NCBI GenBank assembly: GCA_036872755.1
Contig: JAVHNS010000019.1
Span: 310,001 to 374,000, forward strand
Direction of reading: 5' to 3'
Length of the DNA: 64,000 nucleotides
DNA from: Orbilia blumenaviensis
Taxonomy: Eukaryota > Ascomycota > Orbiliomycetes > Orbiliales > Orbiliaceae
The position numbers were made by a program, and so were the translations under genes. Below are positions 12,216 through 24,513 of this stretch, piece after piece. Below the pieces are notes generated by a model, which had not been told where the DNA came from, did no database searches, and worked only from the letters and a program-made list of their open reading frames with translations. The number at the start of each line of letters is the position of its first letter. The first letter of the stretch is position 1.

Positions 12216-15200
12216 GTGAGCTAAAGGTTAGCTAACTGTCAGTTGTCGAGCAGTGCCAATGATGGTAGAGTCCACCAATGGAGTCCTTGCATTTGTGTAG
12301 AACAGTTCCTTTAATTATGTAAGAGCGATCGGATTCGTGGTAATATTATAGCGAAACCTAATAAAGAATGTTGAAACGTCGGGAGTTTTTGAATCAGGGT
12401 CTAAGTTGTAATTGTCAAATGGATATCGAAGCCAAGGCGTGGATGACGGAAAGGCGTTTTTGAACCGGCATGTGAAGCATCGGGCTTATCTCCAACTTCG
12501 TCATGATATCTTGTACATTACATACAATGTTTAAAAATTGTCAAGCTTGCCGCCCTTCGCGTCCAAGTTTAGTTGATTTCGGGCATCATGAACCTGGTAA
12601 AACTCGGTCGAAAGACCGGAGCGGTAACTTCGGGATATATGCAAATGTACGCGAGCTGCCTTTTCGTTTCGAAATTCAAGTCGCCGGCCGCACCCTTCTT
12701 TTTCCCTTCCGTATCTTCCCTCCTCTTTCGAAATCGATGACCAAACCAACCAGATCACATTTTCAAATAAAAACTGCGTACCGGATCGATAAAATAGTCG
12801 CTTTCGCAAAATTCAATATGTCAGCGACAAAGGAAAGCCATGAATAGCCCAACCTGTACCCGATCTGGAGACTGGAGATATCTCGCCCCCACAGCCTTGA
12901 GCCCCTGCACCTTCTGTTTAGCCTGCAGCTGACCCCACCATTCCAAGCATTGTTGCTTCTTCCTCCCACGCAAAACAGTCCGATGCCAGCGACTTGGGGG
13001 TTTCCTATTATCATCACTTATTTGCAGATTGGGCTTAGTGTCTGGTGGGACGACATGCTCTTCGCAGAGCCATCAGCTAAACATCTTTCGTATCATTGGC
13101 CCCTTCCGACCTCTTATCTATCAAGATTCTCTGCTGCCTCGAAACTTTAGTTCCACCAAGCCAAAGTCGGATGCGGTTTAAAAGAAGATAGGGAGCTTAC
13201 CATACAGCCTTTATCGTCTGCGTCAAGAAGCGTGCTATGCATGCGAAGCAGAACGTTAGCTTGCGCGTTTTTTTTGCAGCGTCCGATTCACATATGTCAT
13301 ATTTTTGTAAAGTCTCCCGCTCCCCCTGCTTAGCCTTCGGATGATATAGGTTTCGTCTCGGTTCTGCCACCAACAAATGTTGGGTTCTTGATAACCAAAG
13401 CAGCTTGGATGGAAAGCCCAAACCGGACCATTGACACATGCATTGCATGCATATGTTTTTAGGTCCCCATACGACACCAGATCTCTCCTCCAGAACCCTT
13501 TTTTGGGATATAGCTGGGGTTGCTTATCAGTTGATGATGGTAAATCTCTGGAGTAAAAGCTCACTTTTAACCGCGATATCATGGATTTCGGGAACCCGTA
13601 GTTGCCAATCGGCCAGTCAGGCACGCGGTGGCCCCACAAATGGGTTACAATGAATATCTTAAGGTTAGCCAACAGCCAAGTACAGGCCAACCAGGCCATG
13701 GACGAAAGCTAGGGCCTGTTCGTTCAACTGGGAGGCCCAAGGTCCTACGAGCAAGCAAGCAAGCATGAGTTAACAGGACAAGAAAAATAAAAAATAAAAA
13801 AAATTTAAGATTGATCCAGATTGTTTAATTCGAATCAGAACAGGAATGTGGCTTCGTACCGTTTTCCTTTAATAATTTTTCTTTCCTCCCTAAAGCAGGT
13901 ATTGATCACGTTCGTTGGCCACCTTGCCCTGCTATAGCCATACATAAGTTTTTTTATTTTTTATTTTTTCCTTTTAAAATTTAATTCTATCGAACGCCGG
14001 ACTCCAGAACAGTGGACCCCGTTAACTGGGTTGAGCTTCGGCGACTGCAGCCTCATCAAAAAGAGAGGTCCCCTTCGAGACTGGACCCTGGGTTTTGTCC
14101 CTCTGACAGCATCCGAGTCCTGCGATTGGAGCCCGAGACCAAGCAGGAGAAAGGAACAAGGGCCGGCCTGAGCCAGAAGAGGCAACCTCAATTGCAATTG
14201 TATTCAACCAGTGAATTAAGCATTGTCCGGAGGGGTGTTCGGCGTGGGCTGCGAAGTGGTGTCTGGTTGGGCTGCTTTATCAGTTATCTATCTCCCAGCT
14301 AATAATACCGATTAGCCCGGTTCATATCAAACACAGAGAACGGTCGTGTGCAACACCAGTTTTATACGTACGCGGGAACCGGACCAAGCCCATTAAATTT
14401 GTTTCGACATTGCATTGCATCAATTGGGGTCAGATCATATCGCTTTTCCCGTTTGAAAAGAGAGAAGAGAGGAAGAGGCATAGGCAGAGATACATGACAT
14501 TGCATCGTTCACATATTCCCCAGTGCAGTGCAGCTCCGCTTGATAACGAAGCTTCATCTGCAAGCAAACAAGCAAGGCCCTTGCCTAAGTATCTACTATC
14601 TTGACCTCCCAAGTTTTCCTATTTTATTTCTATTTTTCTTATTTTTTTTTTTTCATTGTTTTTTTCTACTATTATCTCTATTTTATTTTATTTCTATTTT
14701 TATATTTTCTTCTTCCTCATCATCATCAATCCACCACCACCCCTCTACTTGCGATACGAGTGTAGTGCTTTGATTTGATTTGATCTGATCTGATCTGATT
14801 TGCTTTACCTTGCCGGTCCTTACCTTACCTCGCATGGCGTGGTAGTAGTAACGTTGGTAAGGTAGGTAGCTCTAACAAGTATCAATTGTCTTGTCTATCC
14901 GGGACGACCAGTGCAGACCAAGCAAACCACAAGAGCTCGAGTAGTCCAAGTGAAGAAAAAACCCCAACATTGACATCGAAGATAAAGATAAAGATATTAC
15001 CATTCCCACAAGCTCACGCAGTAAGTGCCCAAGTGCGATTCCACACCTGCGGTCTAATTTCCCTATTCCATTGCATTGTTCCCTCGCCTTACCCGGTTCT
15101 CGGTCGCTCGAATAATTTCCTATCATTCCTAACCTTGCAGCCATGCTGACGGATACCCTAGGGCGCGGTCCACTATTCGGAACCGTCTTTGGACTTCCTC

Positions 15201-15570
15201 TATCCCACTCTTTGGCGAATTCCGCGGCGAGGATAAAGCCAATATTCGTCTTTGACATTGGGGGCTAGAACTTCTTGTGATTTCTTTGCCTCCTATTACT
15301 TATCCTTTCTAACCTTTTCTCATTTCTATTATTTTACTTTCGATTTCCCATCGATTCGTTCATACCATTTCCCTTTTAGCTTTCTTGCTATTATTCTTAT
15401 TGGCATATCCCGGGTATACCACTCTTGGGTTCGTGCATTAACGCCAGTGTCTTTCTTGTTACATCGGCGACAAGAACCCCCCAAGGAACCAGGCATAATT
15501 TTTTTTACCCCAAGGTCATTTTTTTATTTTACCATCTTATAAATCAAAATAAAAAATAATCAATATTGCC
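12216..15570. other. Long intergenic and 5' leader of the regulator gene
   Basis: This 3.35-kb stretch has no supported gene. The right third (about 14600-15570) is strongly pyrimidine-rich, with T-runs at about 14640-14700 and T/C tracts to 15540, as in long 5' leaders of fungal regulator genes. Repeats of the word TGATC/TGATT occur at about 14771-14802. Several 60-150-codon frames overlap on opposite strands and look random. Confidence 0.45.
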
Positions 15571-18218
15571 ATGGCGGAACCTTCAAATCCGACTGCTGCT
15601 TCCGCTCCTTCTCAGTCCTCGCAATCTGTCAACTCTAGTTCGAATACAAATCCTGGACGGAAATCGCCTGCTGCAGCCCCTCCTCCCACTTCTGCTCAAC
15701 CATCTTCTGCCACGACATCGACAAATACAAGAAGTAGAAAAGACCGACCCTGTGATGCGTGTAGAAGAAGAAAGTCGCGATGTGTAATGAACGAGGACAG
15801 TTCTGTCTGTGTCTTGTGTCAGTTTCACAAGCAGGATTGTACTTTCTTGCAGAGTCCTCAGCCTAGAAAGAGAAGACTTCCAGTTGCTGCTGCCGGCTCA
15901 GACGACGAGAAGCATTCGGGATCAAACAAGAAAAGGTAAGACTTATGCAACATAATTTGCAATTCATCGCGTGCATAAAAACATATCCATAGCATGTCGA
16001 TGTCTTCCTCTATAACATTGCTGACTTGAAACCCCTGTTTTCCCCCGCTCTCAAAGAAGCATGGACGAACCCGAATCCCCCCGACAGCAGGCAAGGAAAG
16101 GATCGAGTAGTGAAGAAGCAAAAGATGCTCTTCGTCGCGCTCTTCCTCCCGATGACTACGCCAACTTGCCAGGACCGACCCTCTTGAAGAAAACTCTTGG
16201 ACTGCAAACTCATCGACATAGCGCATATCTCGGCCCAACATCTGAATACGAGCCTGTTTTGATCGATCTATGCCCCTTTGACCCAAGAGATGAGTACAAA
16301 CCAAGGATTAGTAGCGCAAAAGGTGGAAGTTTTCGACGAGTTGCAGATTCGACGACATTTTTAATGCTGCCTGATAAAGACACGGCAAATCAATCTAACG
16401 AACTCGATGATCTTGACGCCATCGAACGAGTTGTAAACCCGCACGGACAAGCCCTTATCAATCTTTATTTTCGAATCGTTCATCCTTCATATCCAATTCT
16501 CCATAAAAATGTATTTTTGGAAAAATATACCCGTACGCACCGAGAGTTTTCCCCTCCATTGCTGGCAGCAGTATATATTCTCGCTCTTCACTGGTGGAGC
16601 TACGACCGAGATCTCTCGACACAAAAGAAACCGGATGTCGAAGCGTTGGAAAAACTGGCTTGGAGGACAATGTCGGAAGTGATACACCGTCCAAAGTTAT
16701 CGGCAGTGCAAGCTGGCCTATTACTGCTCCAACGCCCTGAGGGTGATTCTTGGATCCTCACTTGCCAAATTGTTGCAATAGCGCAAGAATTAGGTCTCCA
16801 CCTCGATTGCACAGGCTGGAAAATACCCAATTGGGAGCGAGGTCTGCGTAAACGGTTGGCATGGGCAGTATTTATGCAGGATAAGTGGGCAGCACTTACT
16901 CACGGACGACCTTCACATATCACGATGTCAAATTGGGCTGTTCAATCGGTTACAGCGAATGACTTTCCAGAAAGTTCTCTGGACGAAGACGACGACGAGG
17001 CTGGGTCGGAGGTAGATAAAGGAAGGATGTTGTTTACGGAGATGATTGAGCTCACAAAGCTCACGTCTGAAGTTTTGGATGGCTTTTTTACTGTAGAAAG
17101 TCAAGCCTCGATATTCCACGAATCGGAGCATAGAGGCATTGAAAGTGTTCTTGAAAGGGCGAAACCCGTGCAGATAAAGCTCAAGGAGTGGTACTCTAGG
17201 TTGCCAGAATGCCTAAGGATGGATTCCTCAAAAGTTAGGAAACTAAGCTCAAATGGTAAACATAATCACTCGCTATGTAGGAATGGTGGTAACTTATGGG
17301 TCCGTGCTAACTTTCATTAATGTAGGATATCTACACCTGGCCTACTTTGCAACCGAAATTACACTCCATCGATCTATAATACGTGCGCTTTCCCCAGCAA
17401 CAAGCCTCTACCTCGTTCATATTTGCCGCACAGCAGCGAAAACCCGCTTAATCTCAGCCATTGAATTCGTCAACCGTCTTAAACCGGATCAGTTGCAGTC
17501 ATTTTGGTATTTTGCGTCTAGGGTAAACTTTGCGTTAATAGGTACTTTCGGATCACTGCTCTGGGCGACATCTCAGGTCTCGATCGAAAGTGAATTCTAC
17601 AAGGCAAGGCTGGACGAATACAGGTGGACACTGAAGGTTAGCAGTAGAGGTGCTACCTTCATGGACTTTGCGTTGAAGGCATTGGACGCAAGTGCGGGGT
17701 ACTGTATTGAAGGCGTGAGCAATGCTATTGCGACCCATAATCAAACACTCGGGGCAGGAGCGGGGGGCAAGGGTCTTGCATTCCAAAAAGAATATGACGA
17801 CGAGATTATGGCGGAACAAGAGGAGTATGAGGACGACCATAGGTCGATACCTCCCAGGCCTGCCACCCAAATTCCGGATAGCAATCGGTTCCCTAATTAT
17901 AGTTATGGGACCCCAATTGACCAGCAACTACAAAATTTTGGACATGCACCATCATCCAGCTACAGCGCCGCAGGTCAGAGCAGCATGGCGGCGAACAGGA
18001 GAGCTTCCATGATATCAAACAATACACCTTTAGATATTACAAACCAGCTTCCCTCCGCTGCAAATGCTTCTGCATTGAATTTTTATATGATACAACAGCA
18101 GCAAGGGAACGCGGACGATTTTGGCTCAGCAGATAGCTGGGCTGCAGACATGGAACGAATGCACGTTGAGACGGAAGACGCCGCTGCGGCTGCACGTGGC
18201 TACGAAATCGGAACATGA
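15571..18218 (+). CDS. tamA: Zn2Cys6 transcription factor, TamA/DAL81-like
   Basis: Three exons (15571-15935, 16057-17255, 17326-18218) sum to 2457 nt, or 818 aa. A Ser/Thr/Pro-rich N-terminus is followed by a binuclear zinc cluster with Cys at residues 61, 64, 71, 80, 83 and 90 (RPCDACRRRKSRC, then CVLCQFHKQDC). The sequence right after it, TFLQSPQPRKRR, is distinctive of the TamA/DAL81 group. The middle homology region is all-helical (for example YFRIVHPSYPILHK and WILTCQIVAIAQELGLHLDCTGW). The acidic stretch LDEDDDEAG follows, and the C-terminus is Gln/Asn/Ala-rich. TamA/DAL81 proteins are nuclear co-activators for nitrogen-source genes (GABA, urea, allantoin), with little need of their own zinc cluster. 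The assignment rests on the zinc cluster and flank. It fits the nitrogen genes 6.5 kb to the left, but the link is inference. Confidence 0.82.
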
Positions 18219-18706
18219 ATGTTGCCTTTTACTTTTTCTTTTTTTTTTCTTTTTCTGTTAAATTTCGAATTATCTAATTCGTGTACAAGTCTTACGAAAC
18301 CTCTTACCATGTGGATGTCGCATTATGTTATCAGGAAGCGCCATTTGCTGTAGATTCGATTTAGCGTGCTGGGATCTCATATTTTGGCATTTTCTTTGGA
18401 TCTTTAACTAGACGGACAGGCACAACATCCTTTTTTTTGCCTGAATCAATTGATAAATATTGCATAAGAAGAAATCTTACCGGTTATTTTTCGTAATGAT
18501 AATTGTCCTCTGCTTAATCATAATCGCGATATCGGGTCTCCACGTTACCGTCTTGCAGCTGGCCCGAAAGTGGCGTGTGTAATTTTTTGTGTTGCGCTTG
18601 ATGTTCCTTTTCTTTGCGTAACTTCACGCGCAACGCAGTTCCCCGATGTCACCGAAAAGCTAGTGCACTCATTTTTTTTTTTTAAACATAAAATGTTCAC
18701 GGCAGA

Positions 18707-20377
18707 ATGCAGCGGTCTCTCCTCCACCTGCCGATAAAGCGTTCGGCATGGGCCATTCGCACGTCTAATGTCGCCCGGATTGCGGCCGTGAGGTCTTTTG
18801 CCTCTGAAGCGTCGCCTAATCCCGAAATATATGATATTGTAGTCGTCGGTGGCGGTCCGGTCGGACTGACACTTGCGGCGTCGCTCGGTACGTTTGTGGA
18901 TATTTCCGGCCCATTGAGTTGGTATATAACATATATACTGACAACATTTGGAACATGTAGGCGCTGCACGGGCTACAAGTCATTTGAAAATAGCATTAAT
19001 TGAGGGTATGAACTTGGCATCCATTCGAGATTGGAATCCCACTCCGGATTACTTTGCCAATCGTATTGTCTCTCTTATTCCTAGCACCGTCAAACTTCTC
19101 AAAGAGACTGGAGTATGGAAACATATCAAACAGGAGAGGGTGCAGTCATACGATGGCATGCAAGTCTGGGATGGCATGACAGATGCCCGTGTAGAGTTCG
19201 ATTGGAACAAACTTCTGGGTGGCCGGGAAGAGGGTATAGATACAACCATTGCGCATATGGTTGAGAATATACATCTGAGCCATGGTCTCTTGCAGCGACT
19301 GGAAGAGCTCGCGGTTAAGCCAACAATGATCGATAAGACCAAAGTGGAGAAAATCGAGTATGGACAAATGACCGAAGACGTCGATATGCGAGATTGGCCA
19401 ATTGTCACCTTGAGCAATGGCCAGAAGCTCGGCGCTAGGTTGTTGATTGGCGCGGATGGCGGAAACAGCCCTGTTCGAACCTTCGCTGGGATTGAAAGCA
19501 GAGGTTGGGACTACGATAGGCATAGCATGGTGGCAACGTTCAAGATCGAGGATGACTCCGCGTTCCCAAAGTTTGCCTACCAGAGATTCCTTCCCTCCGG
19601 TCCGGTTGCTATTCTACCAGTGGGTCTAGACTCTTTGATGTCCTACTAACTTCCCCGAACCTATTCTAACTATAAAATTACTGTAGTTGCCTGGAAACTT
19701 TGCCAATCTTGCCTGGTCGACGACACCTGAAAAGGTCGCTCATTTAAAGTCATTGGCACCCGAAGACTTTGTCGCTATGGTGAATGCAGCCTTTAGACTT
19801 TCCTATACTGATATTGATTATCTTCATAATCTAAAGAGCGGCGTGGTTGAGGAGACGAAGTGGAGGGAGAGTGTCACAAAGTATCCTGACCCGCCAACAA
19901 TCCCCGTGCGGATCACCGAGGTTTTGGAAGGCACTCGGGCTTCATTTCCTCTGAAGATGAAGCACGCGGATAGGTATATTGGGGAGCGAATTGCGCTTGT
20001 CGGGTAAGAAGTCCTACTACCGCGGACCCAAAGCTGGTGTTTACTAATTGAGAAATAGGGACGCTGCGCACACAATTCACCCTATGGCGGGACAAGGGCT
20101 TAACGCTGGCGTGGGGGATGTTTATTCTCTCGTCAAGTCGATCGCAGATGGAATCTCACATGGCCAAGATATTGGCTCTTCGTTTACTTTGGAGCCTTAT
20201 CAATCTGAGAGATACTTGCCCAATAACGCCCTTCTCGGCTTCGTTGACAAACTCCACACGCTGTATGGGTTTGAATCAGGACCTTTAGTTCCCCTGCGAA
20301 GTATGGGCGTTGAAATCATCAACCGGGATTGGTTTGGGCTGAAGAGGTTCCTTATGAGCCAAGCGGCGAAATCCTAG
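18707..20377 (+). CDS. COQ6: Ubiquinone biosynthesis flavin monooxygenase COQ6
   Basis: Four exons (18707-18887, 18961-19619, 19687-20003, 20059-20377) sum to 1476 nt, or 491 aa. It is an FAD-dependent C5-hydroxylase of the coenzyme Q head group in the mitochondrial matrix. The N-terminus is Arg/Ser-rich and acid-free, as in a mitochondrial presequence. The FAD dinucleotide fold follows as VVVGGGPVGLTLAAS. The middle carries LLIGADGGNSPVR, the second FAD motif, and the third is DAAHTIHPMAGQGLNAG just after the last intron. The length matches fungal COQ6. The intron at 18888 interrupts the first Rossmann helix region. Confidence 0.94.
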
Positions 20378-20715
20378 GCTATCTTCGGTCTACCGATCGT
20401 ACAACCTTTTGTATATAGTATGCTTTTGGAAGGGATATCATTCTTAAAAATAAAAGGCGATAAATGATATTATGCTCAAATCATTACCTAGTGTACAGCC
20501 GTAAAATATGTCTCTTCGTCATGCGAAAATGTTCAGCTGAGTTCCTGGAGATGAATGCATGGCAGCGAAGTTGCATACCGTTTCATGTCATAAGCGCCCC
20601 CTCCCAACCACGACTCTCTTGAAGCTCGAGGAAACGGATCCTGATGATTGGAACTTCAAATTTGAAGGCGCTGATCGTGTGGTAGATGAATCTCGTAGGT
20701 GAATTTGCGAGTACG

Positions 20716-21143
20716 TTATATGCGTTCGAGTGCCTATTTAGATCCAGATTAGCGGTCGGAAACCCTACTTGCACGGCGAATTGCGACACCAACCTCAAGC
20801 ATAACGACCGAGTTCCCACGGATAACGACTGTGCCAATTCTCTCCTTCTCGCCACCAGCCTTCTCCTCGATACAATCGTCCATACACAGGTTTAAGAAGA
20901 TCTAGACCTCTTTGTTAGCTCAATTATTTCGAGCACGGTCGGAGGAGGGGTATGTTGTACATCATATCCACGCAAAATTCCGATGATTTTCCTTGAACCG
21001 TTAAGCTGGACAAAAAGTCTTTTCTCGAGATACTGTATCACCAATTTGGAACGGTTAGACGATAATCGCTTTGACTCAATCATCTCTCGGTCATGGCGGC
21101 GGGCTGTACATACTTTCTTGAGTTCAGGCTGAGCTTGTGGCAT
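20716..21143 (-). CDS. SMX2: Small nuclear ribonucleoprotein SmG
   Basis: Four exons (21114-21143, 20961-21032, 20794-20901, 20716-20733) sum to 228 nt, or 75 aa. SmG is one of seven Sm proteins forming the ring on spliceosomal snRNAs. The protein begins PQAQPELKKYLEKR. Sm motif 1 reads VQLNGSRKIIGILRGYD, with the Asn-Gly and Gly-Tyr-Asp typical of SmG. Sm motif 2 reads IGTVVIRGNSVVMLE. The final 18-nt exon adds ALERI, the usual SmG tail; reading through the last intron instead would give an unconserved tail. It is divergent from VPS33 with about 500 bp between starts. Confidence 0.93.
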
Positions 21144-21646
21144 TTTGGAGGTTGTATCTGTTCACGATATGGCTCTAGATATGGGTGTTTGTAATGTGCG
21201 TAGAGAGGGGGCTGGAATGGCTGCGGTGAACAAGGTTGTGGTGAGAGAGGTGGTCGATTGTCGATGACAAGTCTGAAGCTTGTCGCTGGACGCGATTTTT
21301 TGGGGTGGAGCTTTCAGCGCCGGACAAGTTGGTCTTGGCGCTCGCATGGTTGAGAGTGATGTCGGCTGGACTGCGCGTCGTCCTCTATCTCGCTCTCTCT
21401 CTCCACACTGACCTCATATGCATAGCAGATAGAGACTACGGCCACTACTTCTACACTGAAACATAATATCAAGGTATTTCGGCGGGAAATTTAGGAAGGC
21501 AGCCTTCCATGGTCCTTAGGATTCTTACTGGATACCATACTTACCCCCTCTCTATATGTAGTATCGAGCCCGAGCTTTCATCATCATATCTTTTGTAAAA
21601 AAAAAAACATAAAAACGACTCCAAGACTACTGAAGGATATATAAAA

Positions 21647-24221
21647 ATGGTTGCCGAAAGGGCGACCGAGTTTGATCCCTCGAAAATCAAAGATCAGGCA
21701 CTACGAGATCTGTGCAATGTTCTGGAAGGTGTATGTTGCAGAAGGCCTACCTGATCTAAGCTCTAACATCAGCGACACAATCTAACTGAGGCGGGGGGAA
21801 ACTAGGTTCGAGGGAAGAAATCATTAGTGGTTGATAAAGCATTATCTGGGCCGCTGGGGCTCATAGCACAGCCTTCCTTACTTCAGGCAGGTACACCGCT
21901 TTCCGATGATCCTCTTGATTCTTGCCTATATGTCTAATGCTTGCGAAATATAGGATTATGGAGTCGTCCAACTGCATTGGATTGAAGATGACAATATCGA
22001 CTATACAGCTTCAAAGAACATTCTTTATATTGCAAGATGCACGGCGAATAATGCCTACTCAATAGCATGTCAGTAAGTTGCTGCCCGTTTTTCGAGCAAG
22101 GCCTCCAAACTACCTTGGTGACAAATATCAAGGAATTCCCAGTGGGATCTCTCAAGTAGGCTATGCCAAACCGATGCCTCTACTTGGTATAGCCAGTCTT
22201 GATCCCTATATGAACAAATTCGCAAAATACGCTGTAAACGAAGATCATTGCTCGGCCTCTTTTACGTGCTCTTCAATGATACCCTTCAAAGACCGCTCGG
22301 TTTTTTTTTTGTTAGATTTTACGGCTGACATATATCAATAGCGCAGATTAAGAATGCCCCACGAATACCCGGGCAAGACTTTGAGCATTCTCTGTTCTTC
22401 GTTCCGCGGCGGACGCCATTGTGTGATCGTATTCTAGAGGACGAGGGTGTATTCGGAGATGTCACAATCAACGAATACCCTCTATACTTCATACCTCTTG
22501 AACCAGACGTCCTATCACTTGAACTGGATGATGCCTTTGAGGATCTTTATCTTCATAAGACATACACCTCGATTTTCAATTCCGCAAAGGCTTTGATGTT
22601 GCTACAGCAACAGTACGGTCTTTTCCCAAGAATCACAGGACAAGGAGACAAGGGGAAGAGGCTCTTGGATGCCCTGTTACGGATGAGGAACGAGGCTGCT
22701 GCGGAAGATGCATCGACTTCTATGTCGCTAGCCCCGAGTTCGATAATCGAGAATCTTGTGATTATCGATAGAGAGACGGACTTTGTAACACCATTGTTGA
22801 CACAGCTAACTTACGAGGGGCTTGTTGATGAGATATTCGGAATCAATAATTGTAAGCTGCTATTCTATGGAACCTCGGTTCGTCGCGGCGATTCTTAACT
22901 GACATGATGCATTTCTAGCCCATGTGGAGCTAGAAGCCAGTGTTGTGGGCACGGCAATGCAAGGCCCTGGAGAGACGACCGGAAGAAGCGTGGGAAGTGT
23001 CCCCGCGGCACCGCAAGGGAAGAAACGAAAGGTGCTTCTTGAAGGCAGTGATCGTGTTTTCTCCGACCTCCGCGATAACAACTTCTCTGCTGTACCAGCG
23101 ATCCTAAAGAAAACGGCCCTCCGTATTGATGCCGACTTTAAAAAGAAAGACGATTATAAAACAGTATCAGAGATGAAGACATATGTTACGAAGGTTCTTG
23201 GTCCGGCACAAAAAGACAGGACATCACTCTCCATGCGTATGTTAATTTATTCCAAAATAACAATACTAAAGGTTCTTGGGGTCGTTAAAAGAAATCTATA
23301 TATTGACGCATGAACTATAGACTTCAACATCGCCGAAATAGTCCAAAAACACATCAACACTGAACTGTTCGAGAAAACTCTTGAGGTCCAGCAGTCCCTG
23401 ATAGCAGGCTACTCATCCACCCAGCAACACGAGCTCATAACCGAGTTAATCGCACGGGGTGCTTCTCTAGAAACAGTCCTGCGTCTTCTCTGTCTGTACA
23501 GTTGCGTTAGTACTGGGTTCAAGCCGAAGGACTTTGACCTCTTCCGTCGTGAAATTCTACAAGGCTATGGCTATGAGCACGTTCTAACACTCGATGCCCT
23601 CGACAAAGTGGCACTTTTACAATCGCGTGCAGTAGCGGGCTCCACGGCTGCCGCAGCCACAAGGACTAACTACGACTATCTACGGAAGCCGTTGAGACTT
23701 TTTAGCGAGAGCGTGAATGAGAGCGATCCGGATGATATTGTCTACGTTTATAGTGTATATGCGCCATTGAGCGTCAGGCTTGTGCAATGCGTGATCCAGA
23801 AATCGGCGGTGTCACAAGCTGCTAGGGGTGGTGGAAGTTTGAATCCAAATTCGGTGGGTTGGAAGGGGTTTGAGGATGTTGTTAAGAATGTCCGTGGGAA
23901 AACATTTGACGAGGTCCAGAAGGGCGAGGATAAAGCAGTTAGGGCACGGAGTAAGTTCTTCCTCCCCCTTTAACATTCCTATAGGCAATGTGGTTACTCA
24001 CCGCTGTCGTAGTGATTTTGGACGGCCAGAGCGATAAGAAAGTCACCGTGGTCTTCTTCCTCGGCGGCATTACCTACACAGAGATTGCTGCATTGAGGTG
24101 GATAGCAAAGCAGGAGGAAGGAAAGCGACAGATCATTATTGCGACTACGGGAATTATCAATGGGAATAACATAATCCGAGCTGCTACCACTGCCGCGCGG
24201 ACTAAACCACGACAGAGCTAG
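21647..24221 (+). CDS. VPS33: Vacuolar sorting protein VPS33 (Sec1/Munc18 family)
   Basis: Seven exons (21647-21730, 21806-21886, 21954-22068, 22342-22851, 22919-23236, 23321-23950, 24013-24221) sum to 1947 nt, or 648 aa. VPS33 is the SM-protein subunit of the HOPS and CORVET tethers that clasps SNAREs at endosome and vacuole. The fourth exon gives FFVPRRTPLCDRILEDEGVFGD and IIDRETDFVTPLLTQLTYEGLVDE, hallmark SM-family blocks. The last exon gives VVFFLGGITYTEIAALRWIA, the Vps33 C-terminal signature. The intron after 21886 must start with GC (CAG|GCAGGT) to keep frame. The intron 22069-22341 is 273 nt, far longer than its neighbours. The partner VPS8 lies at 53209-58509 in this window. Confidence 0.94.
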
Positions 24222-24513
24222 GACTGGCTCGGTACCTTCGCAACTCCGTCGGTGTTTTTCTTACTATGGTTTCCTTCCTTTTTTTTTCATCCTCAGAATA
24301 GTATAGCGAACAAGCCAAAGCTTTATTTTTTTTTTTTTGTTAGCATTAATCACCCCTTCAAATGTTATAAACATTCACCAGTTGAAGCTAAGACGACTGG
24401 GCTAATCAGATAAATATTATTCAACCGCTTACATCTCATATCAGATGCTAGTGACGCCCCATGCATGCCCCCCCTTTCTACCCAATAGACTCCACAAGGT
24501 TATAAATGCTATT

